Below the pieces are notes generated by a model. The model did no database searches, had not been told where the DNA came from, and saw only the letters and a list, made by a program, of their open reading frames with translations. Shown in pieces: positions 9,591 to 16,550 of a DNA stretch of 64,000 nt. Origin of the DNA: Oscillospiraceae bacterium MB24-C1 (GTDB taxonomy: Bacteria > Bacillota > Clostridia > Oscillospirales > Ruminococcaceae); NCBI GenBank assembly GCA_030913685.1, contig CP133187.1:1203501-1267500 (forward strand), in the 5' to 3' direction. The translations under genes and the position numbers were made by a program. Each line of letters starts with the position of its first letter. Position 1 is the stretch's first letter.

Positions 9591-10532
9591 ATGACCGAAC
9601 GCGAACTATTTTATATGAAGACAATAGCCAAGGAAAAAAGCATATCCAAGGCGGCTGCAAGGCTTTATGTTTCACAGCCGTCATTGTCCCAATATGTCGC
9701 ACGAGTGGAAAGCGCTTTGGGTGAAAAAATATTTATCAGAACCGGCAATGGCTTAATTCTAACCTATGCCGGTGAAAAGTATATGCAGGCTGCCACCAAC
9801 ATTTTAAATATTTATTCCGATTTTAAGAATGAAATCAGCGCAATGTCCCAGCTTAAAAGCGGGCGCATGACAATAGGCATCACCTATTTTCTTTCGATGC
9901 TGATTCTTTCCGATATTCTTTCAGCTTTTCAACTGGCTTACCCCGCCATAGAGATTTTTGTGGTAGAAAGAAGCACGAATGAACTTGAAAAGCTGCTTGC
10001 GGCGGGTGAAATTGATTTTGCAGTTATGCATATCCATAAAAAATTGCCCGTCAATACCGAAATCCACGCGCACTGTCATCTCTTGACTGATCCCTTTGTG
10101 GCTGTGATGTCCAAGCATGCCCCACTCACAAAAGCTTTGCCGGACAGCGACGGTATACCTACTATAACGCTAAATCAGCTCAAGGATAGCCGGTTTATTA
10201 TGGTGCATAAAGACCAGCGTATACGGCAAATATCTGATTTGATTTTGGCTTCGGCTGATTTTTCACCGAAAATTGCGCTCACAACGCGCAACTGCGAAAC
10301 TGCGCGGCAGCTATCTGTAAGAGGCGTCGGGATTTCTCTGCTTCCGATGTCATATATTAATCATTTTTCCGACAACCGCGATGCCATGATTTGCCGATTG
10401 GATAATACCGATGCCTACTGGATTCGATCGGTCATGACCCAAAAGAGCGGCTATTTATCTGCTGCATCACAGGAATTTATTGTAATGCTACGCAAGGCGC
10501 TTGAAAGTAGCACAAAAGCCGCACACCTTTGA
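9591..10532 (+). CDS. LysR-family transcriptional regulator
   Basis: A full-length 313-residue LysR protein. The N-terminal winged helix is clear: FYMKTIAKEKSISKAAARLYVSQPSLSQYVARVESALG. The effector domain follows from about residue 90 (GRMTIGITYF), with GVGISLLPMSYI near the end. It is divergent from the aconitase-like hydratase gene, which it probably regulates together with itself. It is paralogous to the partial regulator at the left edge. Its stop codon lies inside the stem of the downstream terminator. Confidence 0.95.
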   Translation: MTERELFYMKTIAKEKSISKAAARLYVSQPSLSQYVARVESALGEKIFIRTGNGLILTYAGEKYMQAATNILNIYSDFKNEISAMSQLKSGRMTIGITYFLSMLILSDILSAFQLAYPAIEIFVVERSTNELEKLLAAGEIDFAVMHIHKKLPVNTEIHAHCHLLTDPFVAVMSKHAPLTKALPDSDGIPTITLNQLKDSRFIMVHKDQRIRQISDLILASADFSPKIALTTRNCETARQLSVRGVGISLLPMSYINHFSDNRDAMICRLDNTDAYWIRSVMTQKSGYLSAASQEFIVMLRKALESSTKAAHL

Positions 10533-10546
10533 CGTGTGCGGCTTTT
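10514..10546. terminator. Bidirectional terminator between lysR and citC
   Basis: Arms AAAAGCCGCACAC and GTGTGCGGCTTTT enclose a 7-base loop, giving a 13-bp perfect stem with an A tract before and a T tract after. It serves the convergent LysR (stop 10532, inside the stem) and citC (stop 10566) genes. Confidence 0.85.
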
Positions 10547-10565
10547 CATTAGCTTAGCTTTGATA

Positions 10566-11561
10566 CTACATCTGTTGTTTCAGATATGCAAAGGTGGTAG
10601 AAGGCACCAGCTTTGCAACCTCATCGATATTCCCCTCACGTAGCAGTCGTCGCACAGCCGAAGCACTGATTGGCATTCCATTGAGCTGCTTTCTCTCAAT
10701 CTCGATAAACTCAATGCCATATTGGGGCAGCAATTCCTTCATCTTATTGTTATAAGCATTGGTTACCCCACAATTTGGCTCAGTACCAACAAACCGTTTT
10801 GTTATCCCCAGACTCTTGGCAAAATATTCACAGAATATACGAATATCCAACTCACAGTTCGCGTCATCCGCCTTGGTTCTTTCTTTAATGAAGTAGGTTG
10901 GAAATACTGCGGACGATATGAGATAATCACTAGTTTTGTGCAGCAGAACATTGGCCAAATCCGCCACGCCTAGTCTAACCAGCTCATAGCGCACATCCGC
11001 TGAAAATTCGCTTTTATCCTCCGACAGAACAAATAGATGCAGCACATCGCACTGCTTCGAGGCGGTTTCTATCAGGTAACGATGCCCGTTTGTAAAGGGA
11101 TTGCAGTTGACGACAATGGCACCTATAGTGCTGCCTTCGCGCTGTTCGAGCTGGGCAACATACCTTTTGATGCCATTTTTGCTGTTTTCGGTCAGTAATA
11201 CATCCTTGGTTTCAAGAATCGGATAGAAACCCATATCTATAAACATTTGCTTGTTTTCAGGCTTTGTAAATAGAAAAAGATGCGTTTTCCCGCGTTCGAC
11301 CGCCAGATTGCACACTTGCGTTACAACCCGCGTGGAAAGACCATAGCCTTGATAATTTTTAGAAACAGCGATGCACTTGAGAACATTGTCGTGAAGCGAG
11401 CAGGTGGCGGCAATATAGCCCTCTGAATCCATTAGGTTAACAGTCGCTTCAATCTGTTCATCATAATGCAAATAGTTTTCAGACAGAAACGCTTTTAGTC
11501 TTTCCTTTTTTCTACCCGTAAAAGGAAAGCCCTGCTCCTCATAAAAATCATACTCTTCCAT
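10566..11561 (-). CDS. citC: [Citrate (pro-3S)-lyase] ligase CitC
   Basis: A 331-residue enzyme that acetylates the thiol of the citrate lyase prosthetic group using ATP and acetate, switching the lyase on. It has an N-terminal GNAT-like domain (about residues 1-130, with the SKNYQGYGLSTRVV acetyl-CoA loop) and a C-terminal nucleotidyltransferase domain with NCNPFTNGHRYLI and ISASAVRRLL. The start at 11561 has AAGGGG at good spacing; an ATG two codons upstream at 11567 is equally possible. It sits apart from citDEF, on the other side of the hydratase and LysR genes. Confidence 0.93.
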   Translation of the reverse strand: MEEYDFYEEQGFPFTGRKKERLKAFLSENYLHYDEQIEATVNLMDSEGYIAATCSLHDNVLKCIAVSKNYQGYGLSTRVVTQVCNLAVERGKTHLFLFTKPENKQMFIDMGFYPILETKDVLLTENSKNGIKRYVAQLEQREGSTIGAIVVNCNPFTNGHRYLIETASKQCDVLHLFVLSEDKSEFSADVRYELVRLGVADLANVLLHKTSDYLISSAVFPTYFIKERTKADDANCELDIRIFCEYFAKSLGITKRFVGTEPNCGVTNAYNNKMKELLPQYGIEFIEIERKQLNGMPISASAVRRLLREGNIDEVAKLVPSTTFAYLKQQM

Positions 11562-11618
11562 AGTCATCCCCTTTCCTTTATCAAAACATGAATGCAGCAA
11601 TACATTAGAGTTACTCAA

Positions 11619-11840
11619 GTGGTGTGCATAAATTTTACCACACCTGATGATTATGAAGCAACCATCTCAAAACTTAAGCTTTTATTTTATATAAAAATAT
11701 TCTTATTTTCCTATTCTACAAAAATCAGGTATTCGTACCCAACACAGAACTTATCCAAATAAACCTACGATAAAATAGCATCCCTATTGCTATCAAAAAA
11801 TCCACAGCATTTTAAAACGATATCCATCCCAAAAACTTTG
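11619..11840. other. AT-rich gap between citC and spoVT
   Basis: About 220 bases with no gene. It must hold the citC promoter on the minus strand, but no pair of boxes stands out in the A/T-rich sequence. Confidence 0.5.
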
Positions 11841-11869
11841 GTATAATCACGCGCTGTTTACAGATACTA
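11841..11869 (+). promoter_or_regulatory. Forespore (sigma-G/F type) promoter of spoVT
   Basis: GTATA (11841-11845) and GATACTA (11863-11869) are spaced by 17 bp. Known sigma-G promoters have GHATR, a 17-18-bp spacer and CATNNTA, so only the first base of the -10 differs. The -10 ends 55 bp before the spoVT start. In Bacillus, spoVT is sigma-G dependent, which agrees with this match. Confidence 0.55.
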
Positions 11870-11923
11870 TCAACACAACCTATTTTGTGACAAACAAACT
11901 GTAAACGATAAGGAGCGTGCCCG

Positions 11924-12097
11924 ATGAAAGCCACCGGAATTGTAAGAAGAATAGACGACCTCGGGCGTGTCGTCATCCCAAAGGAAATCCGCAGAACCAT
12001 GCGTATTCGCGAGGGCGACCCGTTACAGATTTCATTGACACAGTGGGAGAGGTTTTGTACTGGGATGATGGGGCTAGAAAAGCAAATTCATACATAG
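11924..12097 (+). pseudogene. spoVT: spoVT, 5' fragment, interrupted by a 19.4-kb element
   Basis: The ATG at 11924 follows AAGGAG. The first 32 residues are the canonical SpoVT swapped-hairpin AbrB DNA-binding domain, beginning MKATGIVRRIDDLGRVVIPK and reaching RIREGD. Homology stops at the attachment core (GA at 12017-12018). The remaining 26 codons to the TAG at 12097 (LTQWERFCTGMM and onward) belong to the inserted element. The 57-residue product has a DNA-binding domain but no GAF-like sensor domain. In spore formers SpoVT is a forespore regulator of late genes. The rest of the gene is at 31415-31862. Joining bases 11924-12018 to 31415-31862 keeps frame and yields 180 residues, close to the 178 of Bacillus SpoVT. 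Confidence 0.93.
11997..12040. repeat. attL of the spoVT element (left junction)
   Basis: The junction core is GA at 12017-12018, inside GGCGA that is shared with the right junction. Bases up to 12018 are spoVT; bases 12019-12040 are the left arm of the element, ending CATTGACA. That arm is an imperfect inverted copy (17 of 22 positions) of the arm at 31391-31412. Both arms reach exactly 22 nt from the GA, the symmetry expected of a large-serine-recombinase attP split by integration. Confidence 0.8.
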
Positions 12098-12142
12098 CTA
12101 ACGTATTGTCAAAGTAACCTCTTCTACAACGTCTCGATATAT

Positions 12143-12190
12143 AAATCGGGCAACTTCTTATCACAATTGTGATAAGAAGTTGCCCGATTT
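12143..12190 (-). terminator. 48-bp perfect palindrome ending the polymer operon
   Basis: Two 24-base arms (12143-12166 and 12167-12190) are exact reverse complements with no spacer. On the minus strand the palindrome begins 7 bases after the last operon gene stops (12197) and ends in a T-containing arm, so it acts as a long terminator. It is the only structure between the operon and attL. Confidence 0.75.
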
Positions 12191-12196
12191 ATTATT

Positions 12197-12940
12197 TTAC
12201 AATTTTAGTTTTCCATCCAAAAAGTCCTGATACCTGTCACAGATAGGCGCAGTCTCTCCAAAATCAATCTGTTTACCTTTATGGAGCCACAAAACCTTGT
12301 TGCACATGTTACGCACCTGATCAAGCGAGTGCGAAACCAAAATCGTTGTTGCGCCGCTACCAATAATCTCCTTCATCTTGGCTTCGCTCTTTTTGCGAAA
12401 AGCACCGTCGCCAACCGATAGCACCTCATCGAGAATAAGGATATCAGGTTTGACTAACGACGCGATAGAAAATGCAAGCCTAGATTTCATTCCAGAAGAC
12501 AACTGTTTAAAAGGGCGATCCTCGTATTCCTGTAACTCAGAAAAAGCAATAATATCACGGTATGTTTCATCCATAAATTTTCGCGTATATCCAAGCATAG
12601 CCCCGCGCAGATAAGCATTCTCTCTAACGGTTAAATCTCCGTCAAAGCCACTAGCCAGTTCAAGCAGCGCGGCAATGGTACCCTCTCGCTTCACGCTGCC
12701 GCGGGTCGGTTCCATAATACCAGAAACCGCCTTGAGTAACGTTGATTTCCCGGCGCCATTCGTTCCGATGATGCCCAGCATATCCCCACACTCAATCGAA
12801 AAGCTGATGCCATCTACCGCCCAGAATTCCTTAACAGCATAATTGTTCTTAAGCTTTCGCATGACAAATTCTTTGAGACCGATTTCTTTAAAATCACCAG
12901 TAATATATCGAATGGCGACGTCGTTTAATTCTAAAATCAT
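12197..12940 (-). CDS. Polysaccharide/teichoic acid ABC exporter, ATP-binding subunit (TagH/Wzt type)
   Basis: A 247-residue ABC ATPase. Walker A is GTNGAGKST (about residue 59), the signature LSSGMKSRLAF, and Walker B DILILDE followed by a SVGDGAF loop typical of the O-antigen/teichoic-acid exporter branch. It lacks the C-terminal carbohydrate-binding extension of long Wzt proteins. With the permease upstream it moves the finished lipid-linked polymer across the membrane. It is the last gene of the operon, with a terminator immediately after it. Confidence 0.92.
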   Translation of the reverse strand: MILELNDVAIRYITGDFKEIGLKEFVMRKLKNNYAVKEFWAVDGISFSIECGDMLGIIGTNGAGKSTLLKAVSGIMEPTRGSVKREGTIAALLELASGFDGDLTVRENAYLRGAMLGYTRKFMDETYRDIIAFSELQEYEDRPFKQLSSGMKSRLAFSIASLVKPDILILDEVLSVGDGAFRKKSEAKMKEIIGSGATTILVSHSLDQVRNMCNKVLWLHKGKQIDFGETAPICDRYQDFLDGKLKL

Positions 12941-12952
12941 GCCAACGCCCCC

Positions 12953-13723
12953 TTATAAATAGTATAAAAATTTGTGATTATACTTTTTGTACATCCAGCA
13001 ACCAATACTAAGCATAACCAGCGCGTAAAATGCGCATAGCAGGTGAAAGCTCAATTCCGGAATGCTGTTTTCAATAACAATTTTGCGAAAGTATCGAATA
13101 TATACATAAACAGGGTTTGCGTAAAATAGATACTGTATATTCTGAGGATAAGCTGAAATATTATAAAATATAGCTGACAAGTACATCAATAACATGGTAA
13201 AAACACTGTACAAATATTCCACATCTCGAAAAAAAACATAGAGCGCAGACAGCACCATTCCCACTCCGATATTTAAAACAGAGATGCAAGCTATCGGATA
13301 AATTAAAAGTAAAAAACTCCAACGGAATGACAGGCCCGGTTCAAATGCGACAAATACAAAAAATACAACTAGCGTCAGTAAAAAGTTGATAAAAGCCTGT
13401 ACATTTCTCGAAAGTAAGAACATGTATTTGGGCACATCTACTTTTGTGAAAATTGACGCATTTGACATCAGCGACCGCATACCACCGGTAGTTGCATCAT
13501 TAAAATAGGAGAATATAAGGTTGCCGCAAAAAACGTAAATAACATAGTGTGCAGTTGTGCGTCCAAAAAACTGTGAAAAGACTGCCGCTATAACAGCAAG
13601 CGTCAGAAGTGGAGATATTATGCTCCATAACATACCAAGGACCGTGCGTTTATATTTTTTCTTGAAATCTCGTTTGACTAGCTCTTCAAACAAAAATCGA
13701 TATCTGATTAACTTTTGTATCAT
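12953..13723 (-). CDS. Polysaccharide/teichoic acid ABC exporter, permease subunit (TagG/Wzm type)
   Basis: A 256-residue ABC-2 type permease with six predicted membrane segments. The N-terminal amphipathic ELVKRDFKKKYKRTVLGMLWSII is characteristic of the TagG/Wzm family. It pairs with the ATPase 12 bp downstream. Together they would export the polymer made by the glycosyltransferases and glycerophosphotransferase of this operon. Confidence 0.92.
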   Translation of the reverse strand: MIQKLIRYRFLFEELVKRDFKKKYKRTVLGMLWSIISPLLTLAVIAAVFSQFFGRTTAHYVIYVFCGNLIFSYFNDATTGGMRSLMSNASIFTKVDVPKYMFLLSRNVQAFINFLLTLVVFFVFVAFEPGLSFRWSFLLLIYPIACISVLNIGVGMVLSALYVFFRDVEYLYSVFTMLLMYLSAIFYNISAYPQNIQYLFYANPVYVYIRYFRKIVIENSIPELSFHLLCAFYALVMLSIGCWMYKKYNHKFLYYL

Positions 13724-13746
13724 GTAATAACCTCGCGTCGCCGCTA

Positions 13747-14796
13747 TTATCGGTACATTCTTTTATAGTACTTTAGGTAATCCCCTGAGGTCACGTGCGT
13801 CATCCAGTCGGTATGATTCAAATACCAGTCGATTGTTTGAGTAATACCCTTGTCAAAAGTGTAACTGGGTGACCATCTTAATTCGGTGGTAATTTTGGTA
13901 TTGTCGATAGCGTAGCGTCGGTCATGCCCAGGGCGATCCTGAACATGCGAAATCAACGACTCGTCCTTGCCCATACGCGCAAGAATGAGCCGGACAATCT
14001 CAATATTTGCCTTCTCATTGTTGCCGCCGATGTTATACACTTCGCCGTTGCGTCCTTTACACAGCACTGTATCAATGGCGCTGCAGTGGTCCTCAACATA
14101 CAGCCAGTCGCGTATCTGCATGCCATCGCCATAAACCGGCAGGGCACGATTTTGGGTGCAGTTGTGAATCATCAGCGGAATCAGCTTTTCAGGGAACTGA
14201 TAAGGGCCGTAGTTATTCGAGCAGCGGGTGATGTTCACCGGCATGCCGTAGGTTTCGTGATAAGCGCGCACAATCAGGTCAGCTGACGCTTTAGACGCCG
14301 AATAGGGGCTGTTGGGCGCCAGCGGTGTCGTCTCGGTAAACAAACCCGTTTTTCCCAGCGTACCATAGACCTCGTCAGTTGAAACCTGTAAAAAACGCAC
14401 CCCCTGCCGGTAGGTACGGCAATATTTGTTGTCGGGCTCATCTCTCCAGCAGCGCTTGGCTGCGTCGAGCAGCGTTTGGGTACCGATAATATTCGTGGTC
14501 AAAAACAGTTCGGGCTCGGTGATACTACGATCAACATGGCTTTCTGCCGCAAAATTGACCACGGAATCAAATTGATATTCAGCAAAGAGCCTGTCCACTA
14601 GGGATCGGTCGCGAATGTCACCTTTAACAAAAGTGTAGCGGGAGTCATCTAATACAGAGGCCAAGTTTTCTAGATTTCCAGCATAGGTTAAAGCATCGAG
14701 ATTGACCAATTGAAAGTCTTCATATTTTGTTAGCATATAATGAATAAAGTTGGAGCCTATAAAACCGGCGCCGCCGGTGACAAGGATCGATTTCAA
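13747..14796 (-). CDS. rfbB: dTDP-glucose 4,6-dehydratase
   Basis: A 349-residue extended short-chain dehydrogenase. It has the NAD-binding SILVTGGAGFIGSNF at the start, DRSITEPE and the catalytic YSASKASADLIVRAYH. It converts dTDP-glucose to dTDP-4-keto-6-deoxyglucose. The TTG at 14796 was chosen for its GGGGG site and because the Rossmann motif follows directly; the frame continues upstream to 14865 without family resemblance. The operon has RfbA and RfbB but no rfbC or rfbD, so the pathway leads away from rhamnose, probably to an amino sugar through the DegT-type enzyme. Confidence 0.94.
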   Translation of the reverse strand: MKSILVTGGAGFIGSNFIHYMLTKYEDFQLVNLDALTYAGNLENLASVLDDSRYTFVKGDIRDRSLVDRLFAEYQFDSVVNFAAESHVDRSITEPELFLTTNIIGTQTLLDAAKRCWRDEPDNKYCRTYRQGVRFLQVSTDEVYGTLGKTGLFTETTPLAPNSPYSASKASADLIVRAYHETYGMPVNITRCSNNYGPYQFPEKLIPLMIHNCTQNRALPVYGDGMQIRDWLYVEDHCSAIDTVLCKGRNGEVYNIGGNNEKANIEIVRLILARMGKDESLISHVQDRPGHDRRYAIDNTKITTELRWSPSYTFDKGITQTIDWYLNHTDWMTHVTSGDYLKYYKRMYR

Positions 14797-14824
14797 TTTC
14801 CAGTCCCCCAAATTCAGTAAAAAT

Positions 14825-16117
14825 TTACTGTCGATAATCCAGCAAAGCCTCCACAGCATCCACACCCAACGTCACAATGCCGTGTACCTTTTGCATTTGC
14901 AGCCTTTCGGCGAAAGAGTCGTCGATAAACAAAGCCTTTTTGCCGGGCTGGACAAAATCGCATTTGCGTTGGGTGTGATCGATATGAATAATTTCATCAA
15001 ACAACTCGGGCGCAATTTTATAGCGCTTCAAGGTTGCGTTAATATCGTAGTCATGCTTTGTCAACAGCTTGACGGGAATATTTTTATTGACGCATTGATA
15101 AAGATAGCGCATCAAATTTAAATTAATTTTATTATGCACAATAACTGTGTCATCAAAATCGAGATAGACCTCCTCAAATTCTATCGGAAGCCGATAAGCG
15201 TTATATAACGCACGGTCTACCTCTACTGTATTAAGTTGAGACGTAATCTCCACATCACACCCCATTATATCAAACACACTCAGCAGCGGCAGATTGACGC
15301 CTGCCGCACGTTGGACGCACATGGTACCCGCAACACGGGTCGCAATCTCTAATAGCTTGTAGTCACCGTCACGGTCGCGTTTAAGTTGAAAAAACCATGC
15401 GCCCCGCATGGGAATACGCGCCGATATTTGCCGGGCAATCTCATCGATTTTTGCATCGGGCTTCTGAAGCCGAGAATTGACACTAATGCCGTTGCGGATG
15501 CGGTTGCGGTTGCGGCAACTGGTATATTTCAGCACGCCGTGCCGGTCTGTAAAGCAGTCGACCGTATATTCCTCTCCTTGAAGATACTCGCAAATCACAT
15601 TAGCAGTATTGCTTTCAGCCAATTTTTGGCGCAGCGCTTCGGGTGTATGCAAAATATAAAAGCCCTTGGCACCGTACCCCTCCTCCGGCTTTATAATGAC
15701 CGGAAAACGGGTAATCTGTTCCGGATTATCGTAGGTTTCGGGAACAAAGTCAAGTCCGTTCATATGCGCGTATGTTCTGGCCTTGCTGCGGCAGATATGT
15801 ACAGCCTCATGGCAGGGCGCTATAAGCGGGGCGGCAAGCTGTTCGCGATGCGCCGACAACACACCCAACACCTCATCCATAGCAGGATAAATAAAGTCGA
15901 TATGCTGCGCTTTGAGTAGCGCATTAAAGTGCGCCAAAAAGTCGGGAGCATGCACAAAGGGCAAACCCTCACAATAATGCTCAAACACATATTGACCATG
16001 GTCAGGAACACTGGAAGCGCCAACCAGCGTGATAAAAGAAACATCCTTTAACGCATGGTGCAATTCCAGCCCCACCTCTGAGCCACAAGGGAATATTAAG
16101 ATGCGTATATTTCGCAT
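14825..16117 (-). CDS. ATP-grasp/HAD-like fusion protein of the polymer operon
   Basis: A 430-residue two-domain protein. Residues about 1-300 form a pre-ATP-grasp plus ATP-grasp unit, with FPVIIKPEEGYGAKGFYIL as the glycine-rich ATP loop and LLEIATRVAGTM as the late metal-binding strand. Residues about 315-430 look like a HAD hydrolase: VYLDFDDTVIVHN supplies the DxDxT nucleophile motif, followed by LLTKHD and KALFIDDS. Such fusions occur in surface-glycan loci; the exact reaction is unknown. A carboxylate-amine ligation paired with a phosphatase step is one reading. The ATG at 16117 was preferred; the frame extends to 16153 into tagD. Confidence 0.8.
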   Translation of the reverse strand: MRNIRILIFPCGSEVGLELHHALKDVSFITLVGASSVPDHGQYVFEHYCEGLPFVHAPDFLAHFNALLKAQHIDFIYPAMDEVLGVLSAHREQLAAPLIAPCHEAVHICRSKARTYAHMNGLDFVPETYDNPEQITRFPVIIKPEEGYGAKGFYILHTPEALRQKLAESNTANVICEYLQGEEYTVDCFTDRHGVLKYTSCRNRNRIRNGISVNSRLQKPDAKIDEIARQISARIPMRGAWFFQLKRDRDGDYKLLEIATRVAGTMCVQRAAGVNLPLLSVFDIMGCDVEITSQLNTVEVDRALYNAYRLPIEFEEVYLDFDDTVIVHNKINLNLMRYLYQCVNKNIPVKLLTKHDYDINATLKRYKIAPELFDEIIHIDHTQRKCDFVQPGKKALFIDDSFAERLQMQKVHGIVTLGVDAVEALLDYRQ

Positions 16118-16133
16118 TATGCAACCCACCTTA

Positions 16134-16541
16134 TCATTTATCTGATGTTTCACGGTTTTTCAAATTCTGCTTAATCTGCGTGGTGGAAATCTCCGGAGTT
16201 CTGGACAGATACGCCACTTCACAGTGCTCTTTCAGGAAGTCAAACTTTCCTGCCCAATCATCCCCCATCACAAAGGTATCCACATGATATTGCTCTACAT
16301 CATGCGCCTTTTGCGCCCAGTTTTCTTCGGGGATGACCAAATCCACATAACGAATCGCTTCCAAAAGCTGTTTGCGAACCTCATAATTAAAATAACATTT
16401 TTTTTGCTTACTGTTCCAGTTGAATTCATCCGTTGAGAGCGCCACGATTAGATAATCGCCCATGGCCTTCGCCCTTTTGAGCAAATTAATATGCCCATAA
16501 TGCAACAAATCAAAAGTGCCGTATGTGATGACACGTTTCAC
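16134..16541 (-). CDS. tagD: Glycerol-3-phosphate cytidylyltransferase (TagD type)
   Basis: A 135-residue nucleotidyltransferase, the family length. It has the HxGH motif in [18 protein letters not shown] and the C-terminal [11 protein letters not shown]. It makes CDP-glycerol from CTP and glycerol-3-phosphate. The product is the donor for the CDP-glycerol glycerophosphotransferase encoded directly upstream, so the polymer should contain glycerol-phosphate. Confidence 0.95.
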   Translation of the reverse strand: MKRVITYGTFDLLHYGHINLLKRAKAMGDYLIVALSTDEFNWNSKQKKCYFNYEVRKQLLEAIRYVDLVIPEENWAQKAHDVEQYHVDTFVMGDDWAGKFDFLKEHCEVAYLSRTPEISTTQIKQNLKNRETSDK

Positions 16542-16550
16542 TTTAAAACC

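Noticed and set aside
12011-12030. Similarity of left and right spoVT junctions as a long direct repeat (target duplication)
   Set aside because: Only GGCGA and CCG are identical; the rest is codon-level similarity between attP and attB halves, as expected of serine recombinases.
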